Assembly (NCBI RefSeq): GCF_014192105.1
Contig: NZ_JACHXK010000011.1
Coordinates: 62,001-126,000, forward strand
Source of the DNA: Paenibacillus phyllosphaerae
Lineage (GTDB): Bacteria > Bacillota > Bacilli > Paenibacillales > Paenibacillaceae
DNA: 64,000 nucleotides
Direction of reading: 5' to 3'
The notes beneath the pieces were generated by a model, which was not told where the DNA came from, did no database searches, and saw nothing but the letters and a program-made list of their open reading frames with translations. Below, one piece after another: positions 52,058 to 60,283 of the stretch. A program made the position numbers and the translations under genes. Every line of letters begins with the position of its first letter. Position 1 is the stretch's first letter.

Positions 52058-53434
52058 TTATTTGCCCGCTTCCTGCGCCAGCGCCTCTTCATGGGCCTTG
52101 GCGTAATCGGCCGGCGTTACCTGCTTGCCGAACAGCGCCTGGATGCTGTTCAGGTGAACCTGCGCCACGGCCGGGCTCATCTGCACGTCCGCGAACAGCG
52201 TAATGTTGCTCGCTTTGCCCAGCTCGTTGAGGATATCGATGTACATCTGCGGCAGATCGACCTTCGACGTATCGACCTTCGTAGCCGGGATGACGCCGGC
52301 CTTGGTCACCGATTGCTCGCCCCACTTCTCCACGAAGAACTTCACGAATTTCTTCGCTTCTTCCTTCACCTTGGAGTTCTCGGCCACGAACAACCCTACG
52401 CCCGGACCACCGACCCAGCTGTCGATGTCGCCCTTGCCGCCTTCGATCGTCGGGAATTTGAAGAAGCCGACGCTATCGCGGAATTCTTGCGGGATCGTCT
52501 CGTTCGTCGTGAAGTTCGGCAGTTCCCACGTACCCATCAGGTACATCGCCGCTTTGCCGTTCATGAATTCGGACTTGCCTTCGTCGTTGGAGAGGCCGTT
52601 GAAGCCTTTGTTGAACGCGTTCTTATCGACCAGCGCCTGCGCTTCTTCGGCCGCTTTCACAAGCGCAGGATCCTCGAAGGAACCGGTGCGGTTGATCGCG
52701 TTCTTCAACGTCTCCGGTCCGCCCAGACGGTCGGCCAGGTACATGTACCAGAGCGAGCCGGTCCAGCGGTCCTTGTTGCCGAGGGCGATCGGCGCTACGC
52801 CATTGCTTTGCAGCGTGTCGACGACCTTCTGGAAGTCGGCGTACGTCTGCGGCACTTCAAGATTGTATTTGGCGAAGATCGCCTTGTTGTAGTACACCGG
52901 CGTAATGTTCAGCTCGAGCGGCAGCGCGTACGTCTTGCCGTCCACCGCGTAAGCCTCGGTCGTGCCGGAGACGAACGAATCCTTCAGCCCGTCGCCGAGC
53001 ACGTCGTCGAGCGGAGCGAACAGGGAACCTTTCACGTATGGCGTCAGGAAGCCCGCCGCCCATGTCATACCAATGTCCGGCAGATCGTTCGAAGCCGAGA
53101 GCACCTTCAGCTTGTTCTTGTACTGCTCGTTCTCGAGAATCTCTTGCTTGATCGTGACATTCGGATTCGCCGTCTGGTATTCGTTAATGATGTCATTGAC
53201 GATCATGTTCTGCTGCTTGGAGCTACCGGCGGGCCACAGGTGCATCATCTTCAGCGTGACCTTCTCCGCGGAACCTCCGCCCGTGTTCGTGCTGCTATTG
53301 GCCGGCGCGTTGCCGCCCGTATTCGTATTGCCCGCGTTCTCGCTGCTGCCTGCATTGTTGCTGCCGCAGCCCGTAAGCGCGACTGCAGATGCCAGCGCTA
53401 CGGTCAGGGCAACGGTCATTGTCTTCTTTTTCAT
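52058..53434 (-). CDS. ABC transporter substrate-binding lipoprotein (carbohydrate)
   Basis: 458 aa. Lipoprotein signal ending LTGCGSNN (Cys about 22), a Gly/Asn/Ser-rich linker (residues 23-55), then the cluster B/SBP_bac_1 fold (KMMHLWPAGSSKQQ, YALPLELNITPVYYNKAIF, MYLMGTWELPNF). Delivers oligosaccharides, by context xylo-oligomers, to the two permeases. Two cre-like sites lie in its promoter. Confidence 0.93.
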   Translation of the reverse strand: MKKKTMTVALTVALASAVALTGCGSNNAGSSENAGNTNTGGNAPANSSTNTGGGSAEKVTLKMMHLWPAGSSKQQNMIVNDIINEYQTANPNVTIKQEILENEQYKNKLKVLSASNDLPDIGMTWAAGFLTPYVKGSLFAPLDDVLGDGLKDSFVSGTTEAYAVDGKTYALPLELNITPVYYNKAIFAKYNLEVPQTYADFQKVVDTLQSNGVAPIALGNKDRWTGSLWYMYLADRLGGPETLKNAINRTGSFEDPALVKAAEEAQALVDKNAFNKGFNGLSNDEGKSEFMNGKAAMYLMGTWELPNFTTNETIPQEFRDSVGFFKFPTIEGGKGDIDSWVGGPGVGLFVAENSKVKEEAKKFVKFFVEKWGEQSVTKAGVIPATKVDTSKVDLPQMYIDILNELGKASNITLFADVQMSPAVAQVHLNSIQALFGKQVTPADYAKAHEEALAQEAGK

Positions 53435-53460
53435 TGTGTTCTTCTCCCCTTTGTCGCTAA

Positions 53461-53509
53461 GGATAGCGGTTACATTTCCAATGATAGCGCTTAAGAGGTA
53501 ATGAGATAA
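53461..53509 (-). promoter_or_regulatory. Promoter of the xylo-oligosaccharide operon with two cre-like sites
   Basis: Minus strand: -35 TTATCT (53509-53504), 17 nt, -10 TATCAT (53486-53481). A cre-like site TGATAGCGCTTAAG (53482-53495, 12 of 14 by my count) overlaps the -10. A better one, TGTAACCGCTATCC (minus strand, 53474-53461, 13 of 14), sits at the start point. This predicts CcpA repression. Confidence 0.65.
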
Positions 53510-53554
53510 GGTAACGGCGATCAGGGAAAAGTTCGTTATTTTTAGGTGGAGGAC

Positions 53555-54346
53555 CTATATATTGTCCCCTTCCGACAGGTTCTTACGATATTGGCTGGGG
53601 GTTATGCCCTCGTATTCTTTGAACAGGGTAATAAAATATTTGGCCGTCTGGTAGCCGACCTCTTCGGCAACATCAGCGATCGGCAGCCCCGTCGAGTAGA
53701 GCAGTTTCTTGGCCGCCTGCATCTTGCTGCGCGCCACGAACTCGCTGAAGGTCATGCCCGTCTTCTCCTTGAACAGCGAGCTGAAGTAGCTGGCATTGAG
53801 ATGGACATGCTCGGCCACCTCGCGCAGCGACAAGGGGGCCTTCACGTTCGCCTCGATGAACCGGATCGCCTCTTGCACCGGCTGGGGAACGAGACGATCC
53901 TCTTCCTTCATCTCGATCAGCTGCTTGTCCACGATTTTCTCCATCGCGCCCATCCGCCTGCGCCCTTCGCTCACGCGCAGCGCCTCTTCGACCGCCTCGA
54001 GCAGCTTCGTCTTCGTCACCGGCTTGAGCAAATAATTGACGACGCCAAGCCGGATCCCTTCCTGCGCATATTCGAACTCGGAATAGCCCGATAGCAGAAT
54101 GACGACCGGTTCGCTGCCTTGCTTCTTAATCGCCTGAATCAGCTCGAGCCCGTTCATCTCCGGCATCCGGATATCCGTGAGCAGCAGATGGATCGGCCGG
54201 CTCGCGGCAAGTTCCAATGCCTCGTCACCGTTCTCGGCCGTCATAATCTCGCAGCTGCTGTCCGCCCAGGTTTCAAGCGTCTTCTTCAGCCCCTGCCTCG
54301 TTCGCGGTTCATCGTCGACAATCAGAATCGTTGTGCTGGTCTTCAT
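53555..54346 (-). CDS. YesN-type response regulator with AraC DNA-binding domain
   Basis: 263 aa. Receiver 1-125 (VDDEPRTRQG, LLLTDIRMPEMNG with phospho-Asp about 58, LLKPVTK), and an AraC-type double HTH at 160-260 (LSLREVAEHVHLNASYFSSL, ADVAEEVGYQTAKYF). ATG 54346 overlaps the kinase stop by one base (SD GGGAGG, 6 nt before); the GTG at 54349 is less well placed. Probably activates the ABC-GH52 operon downstream, from family and position. Confidence 0.93.
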   Translation of the reverse strand: MKTSTTILIVDDEPRTRQGLKKTLETWADSSCEIMTAENGDEALELAASRPIHLLLTDIRMPEMNGLELIQAIKKQGSEPVVILLSGYSEFEYAQEGIRLGVVNYLLKPVTKTKLLEAVEEALRVSEGRRRMGAMEKIVDKQLIEMKEEDRLVPQPVQEAIRFIEANVKAPLSLREVAEHVHLNASYFSSLFKEKTGMTFSEFVARSKMQAAKKLLYSTGLPIADVAEEVGYQTAKYFITLFKEYEGITPSQYRKNLSEGDNI

Positions 54347-56079
54347 CACGTACCTCCCGGTATCTCGAATTGAGCGATGGTGCCTTCGCCGAGCGCGCTC
54401 GTAATCTGCAGCCCTTCCAGCGCTTCGTCTTTGTAATATAACTGCAGCCGTTTGTTCACGTTCGCCAGCGCAAGGCCGCTTCCCTTGCCTGTCGTCAGTC
54501 CGCCCGTGGCGAGCGAGCGCATGAGGTCATGCACCATCTGCTGCTCCATGCCGGGGCCGTCGTCCTTCACCTGGACGAGCCAGCGGTCGCCGTCACCGAT
54601 CCGCTGAATCACGAGCGATACCGCGCCGTGCCCCTTCTTGTTGCCGACGCCGTGCAGAATCGCGTTCTCCACGAGCGGCTGAATGAGCAGCTTCGGGATG
54701 CGGACGGCAAGACATTCGGAAGGAGCATCGATGTGCCAAGCCAGCTGATCGCCGAAACGCAGCTTCATCATTTGCATATAGCGTTCGATATGTTCCAGCT
54801 CGTCCTTCACCGTCACCCACTCGCTCTGGCTCTCGCTGCCGATCGTGTAGCGGAACAGCTCGGACATCGCCACGACGAGATCGGCGAGTTCCTCTTCGTC
54901 CTTCTCCTGCAAGGCCCAATAGAGCGCCTCGAGCGTGTTGTAGAGGAAGTGCGGATTGATCTGCGCTTGCAGCGCTTTGAGTTCCGTGCGGCTGCGGACG
55001 AGCTCTTTTTCATAGATGACCTGAATGAGATCGTTCATATGGCCGACCAGCTGGTTGTACGTCTTCGTCAACTCGTTCAGCTCCACCGTCGACTGCATCT
55101 CCGGCGTGGGACGCAGTTCGCCAAGGCGCGCCCCGCGCATCGTCTTGATCAGACGCAGAATCGGCCTCGTAATCATCGCCGACAAGAAGAACGAGCAGAT
55201 GAGACAGATGAGGAAGCCGACTACCCCCGAAACGACAATCGCTGTGCGGAGGACATTAATGCCTTCCGTCAGGCTGCTGACCGGCGAGAGAATGACGAGC
55301 TGCCAGTCCGTCAGCCCGGAGGTTTGCCGTACCTGGATGTACGATTCTCCGCCGATGGTCAGCTTCTGCTGCGCGTCTGCCTGCAACTTTACGGATGCCG
55401 CGCTATAGTTGGACGAGATTAGCCCACCTTTCTGATCATAGAGCATCATGTATTCGCGGCGGCCATCGGTATCGTCCCCGCCCAAGTCGAAATATCCGCG
55501 ATTGATCCGCATGAGCAAATAACCGCCGTGATCGAACCAGCGATCCATCAGCCGGACTTGTCGGACGGCCAAGAAGTAAGACGGATCCCGCGGGTCATCG
55601 CCGATCCACACGAGCCGTCCCTTCGCCTCATCGGCCAGCCGCACAGGATCCGGCCCGACCCGGGTGAGCAGCGTCGTCTCATCGAGCGGGAATAAGCTGC
55701 GGTAGTCTTTCGTGTACAGGTCAAAAGCGTGAATGCCGTCCGAGTACACCTGGAACGTGCTTACGCTCTGCATCAGCGACTGCCGCTGCTTGAGGCTCGA
55801 TGGCTGCCCTTTCGCCTCCTGCATGAGCAGCTGCTGCACCTCCGTTGTCGTCATCACTTGGCTGGATAGCATGTCCACCTGCCGATAAAGCGTTTCCAAA
55901 CGACCGACCGCTTCGATCGCCGTCTGCTGCAGCTGGCGCTCCGCGTTGTTCGTGATGAGCACCGATACGCGGTTGTATGTCACGAGCCCCACGAAGCACA
56001 GGACAAGCGCCATTACGAGCAGGCACACCGCCAAGATCTGGTTGCGCAAGGTATTGTAGTTCTGAAGCCAAGCTCGCAT
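54346..56079 (-). CDS. YesM-type sensor histidine kinase
   Basis: 577 aa. Helix 1 at 15-37, a large extracellular sensor (38-285), helix 2 at 288-310, a HAMP domain, His_kinase domain ALQAQINPHFLYNTLEALYW (phospho-His about 385), and HATPase_c (VENAILHGVG, DDGPGM, GSGLALANVNKRL). The family senses extracellular sugars or binding-protein complexes and partners AraC-type regulators like the next gene. Confidence 0.93.
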   Translation of the reverse strand: MRAWLQNYNTLRNQILAVCLLVMALVLCFVGLVTYNRVSVLITNNAERQLQQTAIEAVGRLETLYRQVDMLSSQVMTTTEVQQLLMQEAKGQPSSLKQRQSLMQSVSTFQVYSDGIHAFDLYTKDYRSLFPLDETTLLTRVGPDPVRLADEAKGRLVWIGDDPRDPSYFLAVRQVRLMDRWFDHGGYLLMRINRGYFDLGGDDTDGRREYMMLYDQKGGLISSNYSAASVKLQADAQQKLTIGGESYIQVRQTSGLTDWQLVILSPVSSLTEGINVLRTAIVVSGVVGFLICLICSFFLSAMITRPILRLIKTMRGARLGELRPTPEMQSTVELNELTKTYNQLVGHMNDLIQVIYEKELVRSRTELKALQAQINPHFLYNTLEALYWALQEKDEEELADLVVAMSELFRYTIGSESQSEWVTVKDELEHIERYMQMMKLRFGDQLAWHIDAPSECLAVRIPKLLIQPLVENAILHGVGNKKGHGAVSLVIQRIGDGDRWLVQVKDDGPGMEQQMVHDLMRSLATGGLTTGKGSGLALANVNKRLQLYYKDEALEGLQITSALGEGTIAQFEIPGGT

Positions 56080-56096
56080 GTTGATCCCCTTTCGCC

Positions 56097-56155
56097 TGAC
56101 AGCGCTTCATTCGTTAATGTGGTTTATTATAGTGTCGGGCTCATGGCTAAGACAA
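56097..56155 (-). promoter_or_regulatory. Promoter of the YesM/YesN pair with a cre-like site
   Basis: Minus strand -35 TTGTCT (56155-56150), 18 nt, -10 TATAAT (56131-56126). Downstream at 56110-56097 is ATGAAGCGCTGTCA, one base short of a cre consensus. Confidence 0.5.
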
Positions 56156-56212
56156 GAGCCTCCGGGAACCCTAATTTAACAGACAGCGAAAGACATAACC
56201 AAGGGGGCAGCG

Positions 56213-57006
56213 ATGGATTTTCAGTTCTTCACGACAGACGACCAGGTCAAACTGGCTTACGCGGTGCAAGGGACAGGCCGGCCGATTGTGTTCGTATCCG
56301 GTTACAGCGCGGCTGGAGAGCTCTGGTTCTCTCAGGTGAAAGCCTGCGTTCAAGCCGGATTCCAGGCGATCGTGTTCGACCGGCGCAGCCACGGCTATTC
56401 CGATAATCCCGCCTATGGGCAGAGCATGCAGCGGCATGGCGAAGACTTGCATTAGCTCATTGGGCATCTGCGGCTTGTGAAGCCGATTCTAGTGGGGCAG
56501 TCTATGGGGGCATCCACTGTTTTTTCGTATCTGAATCAGTACGGGGAAGCGAACGTCAGCGCCGTCATCGACGTCGATCAGACGCCGAAAATCATCATGA
56601 CGCGCATTGGAAGCACGGGATGTATGACTCGGAGGAGATGGACTTCGAGCATTACCTGGACCGCGAGCTCCCTTCTCCTTTTTATAAAAGAGTGCCGCTA
56701 GGCGTCGTCATTCGCGTGCTGCTGCTGAGCCGAAAGCTGCCCAAATTCGACTTCGTGACCACCAAACCGCTGTTCCTCGATCATGTTCGCTCCGACTGGC
56801 GCCCTGTTCTGGAGACGTTGACGATCCCCATTCTCTTCCTTGCTGGCGCGCAAAGTCCGATGTGGCCCCCCAGCCACGCCGAAGCCACCGCGGCGCTATG
56901 CCGTAACGCTACCGTTCGCATTATAGACAATGCCGGGCATGCCGTTAACTTGGAGCAGCCTAAGGCGAGCAACGAGGCGATACTTCAGTTCATCCAGCGA
57001 ATCTAG
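56213..57006 (+). pseudogene. Broken alpha/beta hydrolase gene
   Basis: The frame starts MDFQFFTTDDQVKLAYAVQG with an alpha/beta hydrolase N-terminus (FVSGYSAAGELWF, VFDRRSHGYSDNP). It meets TAG at 56453-56455 where homologs would have Gln (CAG to TAG), and continues in the same frame with the nucleophile elbow VGQSMGAST. Near 56597 one base is missing (expected ATC-ATC-AAT-GAC; present ATCATCATGAC), shifting the rest (YDSEEMDFEHYLD... to IDNAGHAVNLEQP with the catalytic His) into another frame. Two independent lesions make it a pseudogene. It was probably a chloroperoxidase-like hydrolase. Confidence 0.88.
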
Positions 57007-57088
57007 CGTGCTAACTGGGGCAAGTGTGCGGTTATGAGAACAGTCTAATCGGCTTGAACGAAATCTTAATGTTAGCCTCATAAGCGCT

Positions 57089-57119
57089 TCAGATTACGTT
57101 AAGGTTGTCCGCTTATACT
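57089..57119 (+). promoter_or_regulatory. Activator-type promoter of small RNA unit 2
   Basis: Direct repeat TCAGATT (57089) and TAAGGTT (57100), 11-nt period, 7 nt, then -10 TATACT (57114-57119). Identical spacing to copy 1 at 36254. Confidence 0.6.
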
Positions 57120-57123
57120 TGGT

Positions 57124-57187
57124 TTCAACGACCCCCCTTTATTATATAGTTCGACTTGAACCCGCCTCCGCAGCGGGTTATTTTTTC
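57124..57187 (+). ncRNA. Candidate C-rich small RNA, copy 2
   Basis: CCCCCCTTTA at 57132-57141 lies 12 nt after the -10, exactly as in copy 1. Then an A/U-rich stretch, a CGACTtGAaCCCGC segment similar to copy 1, and the terminator hairpin. The unit is followed by about 165 nt with no recognised feature before the ANT-like gene; of 57007-57354 nothing else is identified. Alternative: a leader that attenuates that gene. Confidence 0.55.
57159..57187 (+). terminator. Intrinsic terminator of small RNA unit 2
   Basis: Stem AACCCGC / GCGGGTT with a 7-nt loop and six Ts. Confidence 0.82.
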
Positions 57188-57354
57188 GCCCTGATTTCTA
57201 TCGAAGGCAGCTCTGCCGCCATGTTTACAACCTTTTAGTGAATATTTGCGCAGGATTGTTAGATCCGCCCAACGAATAGAGCATCAAACGATGTGCTGCG
57301 GCGAAGATCCGCTGACGTAATCGTCGTGTTCATTCATCGGCAAGAGGTGATCGG

Positions 57355-58161
57355 ATGCAGCCTCCTGTAATTCCATTCCGGATTTCGGCGGGATGGCAGG
57401 ATTCCAATGTCAATGAAATGCTGCGAGTTCTGCTGCAAGGCATGCAAGAGCTCCTTGACGATAATCTCGTCGGGGTGTATCTGCGGGGCTCGCTCGCTTT
57501 AGGCGATTTTGATCCCGCGACAAGCGACGTTGATTTCTTGGCCGCGACTCAAATTCCCGTGACGGATGCAGCCTTGGCGGCGCTCGTGGATTTTCATAAC
57601 CGACTCGCGAAGTTTCCCAACCCCTATGCGAACGAGTTGGAAGGCGCGTATATCGACCTGGAAGGACTGCGGCGTTTTCAGCCAGGGCAGCCCTATCCCA
57701 CGTTATACCGCGGGGAAGGTCTACAGGTGACCAGGCATCAATCGAACTGGGTACTCGAACGATGGACGGTTCGCGAGCATGGCCTTACGCTCCTCGGACC
57801 GGATCCGCAACAGCTGATCGACCCTATTCCCGCAGAACGGCTCCGCGCCGCCGTCTCCCTTCGATTGCGCGATTGGGCGGACTGGTGCAGCCAAGTCGAT
57901 GACCCTGCATGGCAATTGCCGCTGAGCCATAAAGCTTATGTGATTGAGACGATGTGCCGAGTCCTCTATACGCTGGCTAATGGAGAGATCTGCAGTAAAC
58001 CGCATGCTGTTGCATGGGCATTAAGCACGCTTCCGGAGCCATGGCGTTCCCTGGTGGAACGGTCGCAATGCTGGCGAACGGACACCTTAACCACACCTGA
58101 TGATCCACTCATCGCTGAAGTGAGACGATTCCTGCTGTGGGTGACTGCCCAGGGGGCATAA
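57355..58161 (+). CDS. Aminoglycoside nucleotidyltransferase-like protein (AadA/DUF4111)
   Basis: 268 aa. Nucleotidyltransferase motif VYLRGSLALGDFDPATSDVD (about residues 40-58: GS, then two metal-binding Asp) and a C-terminal helical DUF4111 domain (SHKAYVIETMCRVLYTLANG, KPHAVAWAL). This is the ANT(3'')/ANT(9) architecture. Chromosomal relatives in soil bacilli may or may not modify antibiotics. SD GAGGTGAT 5 nt before the ATG. A small-RNA-like unit precedes it. Confidence 0.85.
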   Translation: MQPPVIPFRISAGWQDSNVNEMLRVLLQGMQELLDDNLVGVYLRGSLALGDFDPATSDVDFLAATQIPVTDAALAALVDFHNRLAKFPNPYANELEGAYIDLEGLRRFQPGQPYPTLYRGEGLQVTRHQSNWVLERWTVREHGLTLLGPDPQQLIDPIPAERLRAAVSLRLRDWADWCSQVDDPAWQLPLSHKAYVIETMCRVLYTLANGEICSKPHAVAWALSTLPEPWRSLVERSQCWRTDTLTTPDDPLIAEVRRFLLWVTAQGA

Positions 58162-58232
58162 ACACAATGCCAAGGTATAAATTCGAATCGAGGTAGCACT
58201 CTAATTGCAGTTCCGTTAGCAGGAGGTTACCT

Positions 58233-58958
58233 ATGTCCGAACATATACAGATTTTGATCCGCAGCATATCCGCTTTCGCGCTATTGCTTATCATTACGAG
58301 GCTAATAGGCAAACAAACCCTTTCTAACATGAACATTCATGACTTTGTGACCGCGGTTATATTAGGTGCCATCTCCGCGAACTTTGCCTTCAACGAAAAA
58401 ATCAATCCGTCCCATTTGCTTATCTCCTTAGCCGTTTTCACCGTTACTTCTTGGCTCATGTCGGTGCTCACGCTAAAGAGCCGCCGCTCGGAAAAGCTGC
58501 TGTTCGGCAAGCCTTCCATTCTGATCGAAGGCGGGAAATTGCTAGAGGGCAACATGAAGAAGAGCAAGTATACGCTAGGCTCGCTCAACGAGATGCTTCG
58601 TGAAAAAGATATTTTCGATATCGCCGAAGTCGAGTACGCCGTGCTCGAAAACAACGGCAAACTCTCCGTGCTCAAAAAGAAAGAGCACCGGACGCTTACC
58701 CTCCAAGATTTTCTGTCGCACTCCAGCGGTGCCGCAGCGCCTGCTCCTAAATCCAACTACCCTGTTGAATTCATTCTGGAGGGTAAACTGATTCCGGAAC
58801 AATTGAAGAGAGCCCATCTTGCACAGCATGCGATCGAAGAGGCCGTAAGGAAGAAGGGACATACGATGGCGGACGTCTTTTATGCTGTGCAGGGAACGGA
58901 CGGTGGATTGTATTTCGATTTTTACGATGATAAGTTACGGCAGCCAGTGGAGCTCTAA
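58233..58958 (+). CDS. DUF421 (YetF-type) membrane protein, second copy
   Basis: 241 aa. Same plan as the protein at 3756-4466: N-terminal helices with LIITRLIGKQTLSNMNIHDF, then KPSILIEGGKLLEGNMKKSK, and a C-terminal cytoplasmic part. Sequence identity between the two copies is limited to these motifs, so they are old paralogs. AGGAGG lies before the ATG. Confidence 0.87.
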   Translation: MSEHIQILIRSISAFALLLIITRLIGKQTLSNMNIHDFVTAVILGAISANFAFNEKINPSHLLISLAVFTVTSWLMSVLTLKSRRSEKLLFGKPSILIEGGKLLEGNMKKSKYTLGSLNEMLREKDIFDIAEVEYAVLENNGKLSVLKKKEHRTLTLQDFLSHSSGAAAPAPKSNYPVEFILEGKLIPEQLKRAHLAQHAIEEAVRKKGHTMADVFYAVQGTDGGLYFDFYDDKLRQPVEL

Positions 58959-59066
58959 ATGGAATCGGCACCGATCAAGGACGATGACTCGGGCGGCAAA
59001 CGAAGATGCATAGCTCGCAAGATCTAGCACACCTTAATTAGGTATACACTATCTCGCGATCAAAGG

Positions 59067-60134
59067 ATGAACCGACCTATGCATTGGACTAGCAAGAAGC
59101 TTGCAGCCGTCTGCTGTACGGTAATGTTAGGTACGGCGTTATTCGCTAGCAGCATGGCGGCAGCCAACCCGCAAGTAACGCCGCACACCGTCAATGACGT
59201 AGTGCTGGAGCCCGAAGCCAAGAAGGTGACCGAGGCGACCAAGGCCCCGCCCTATACGTACGATCTTGGTCCGCAAAAAGCGCGCAAGCAGCTGGACAAG
59301 CTGCAGTCAAGGAAAGTCAGCCTGCTGCCTGCGGATATTCATCATGTGAAGGTCAAAGGCGGACCGTCCGGGAATGTATCGCTGACGATCGTTCGGCCGC
59401 AACAGAACAAAGCCAATCTGCCTGTCGTGCTCTACACCCACGGAGGCGGCTGGGTGCTCGGAAACTTCGGCACGCATGAGCGGCTGGTTCGCGAACTTGC
59501 GGTCCGTTCGAATGCGGTCGTCGTCTTCGTGAACTACAGCCTGTCTCCGGAAGCCAAGTATCCGACCGCCATCGAAGAAGTATACGCTGCCTTGGAGTGG
59601 GTGGCGAAGAGTGGCGGCAAGCACGGCATGGATCCGACCAAAATCATCGTCGCTGGCGATAGCGTAGGCGGCAATATGACCGCGGCCGTCGCCATTATGT
59701 CCAAGGAGCGCGGAGGACCGAAGATCGCCAAGCAGCTCATGTTCTACCCGGTCACGGATGCCGCCTTCGACACGCCTTCGTACAAACAGTTTGCTGAAGG
59801 GTACTATCTTCGCCGCGACGTCATGCAGTGGTTCTGGGACCAATACACGACGGATCCGGCGCAAAGAGCGCAGATTACGGCGTCACCGCTCCGCGCGACG
59901 ACCGAGCAGCTGGAAGGATTGCCGCCCGCGATGATCATCACGGGCCAAGCGGACGTCCTCCGCGATGAAGGCGAAGCGTATGCGAACAAGCTGCGGCAAG
60001 CAGGCGTATGCGTGGCTCAGGCGCGAATACAGGGCACGATCCATGACTTCGTCATGCTGAATTCGCTTAGCAGTACGGCCGCCACCCGCAGCGCGATGTC
60101 TCTCGCGGTCTCCTTCATCCGCTGCGATATTTAA
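59067..60134 (+). CDS. Secreted alpha/beta hydrolase of the hormone-sensitive-lipase (HSL) family
   Basis: 355 aa. Signal peptide about 1-33 (SKKLAAVCCTVMLGTALFAS, cleavage near AAA-NP). HSL hallmarks: oxyanion motif THGGGWVLG (about 124), nucleophile elbow VAGDSVGGNM (Ser about 196), then Asp (TGQADVLRDEG, about 293) and His (GTIHDFVML, about 323). Expected to be an extracellular esterase for short-chain esters. Monocistronic. Confidence 0.9.
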   Translation: MNRPMHWTSKKLAAVCCTVMLGTALFASSMAAANPQVTPHTVNDVVLEPEAKKVTEATKAPPYTYDLGPQKARKQLDKLQSRKVSLLPADIHHVKVKGGPSGNVSLTIVRPQQNKANLPVVLYTHGGGWVLGNFGTHERLVRELAVRSNAVVVFVNYSLSPEAKYPTAIEEVYAALEWVAKSGGKHGMDPTKIIVAGDSVGGNMTAAVAIMSKERGGPKIAKQLMFYPVTDAAFDTPSYKQFAEGYYLRRDVMQWFWDQYTTDPAQRAQITASPLRATTEQLEGLPPAMIITGQADVLRDEGEAYANKLRQAGVCVAQARIQGTIHDFVMLNSLSSTAATRSAMSLAVSFIRCDI

Positions 60135-60157
60135 TTTCACGTTCAATCTGCCATGCC

Positions 60158-60183
60158 ACCGCTCTTCTCTAGAGCGGTTTTTC
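60158..60183 (+). terminator. Terminator of the esterase gene
   Basis: Stem ACCGCTCT / AGAGCGGT, 5-nt loop, TTTTT. Confidence 0.85.
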
Positions 60184-60200
60184 GTGTTGCGGCGGGAGCG

Positions 60201-60238
60201 AAAAAAGACCGTCCCATCATCACCGCAGTGACGGATGG
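60201..60238 (-). terminator. Terminator of the amino-acid permease gene
   Basis: Minus strand CCATCCGTCAC-TGCG-GTGATGATGG (one bulge) with GACGG and TTTTTTC after it. Confidence 0.6.
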
Positions 60239-60283
60239 AACAGCCTATATTATCTCTCTCGTTCTTCGCTGACGCTCGCGAAT

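Noticed and set aside
57790-57900. Claim of aminoglycoside resistance for the ANT-like and APH-like genes
   Set aside because: Only fold and catalytic motifs are visible; chromosomal relatives often have other substrates.
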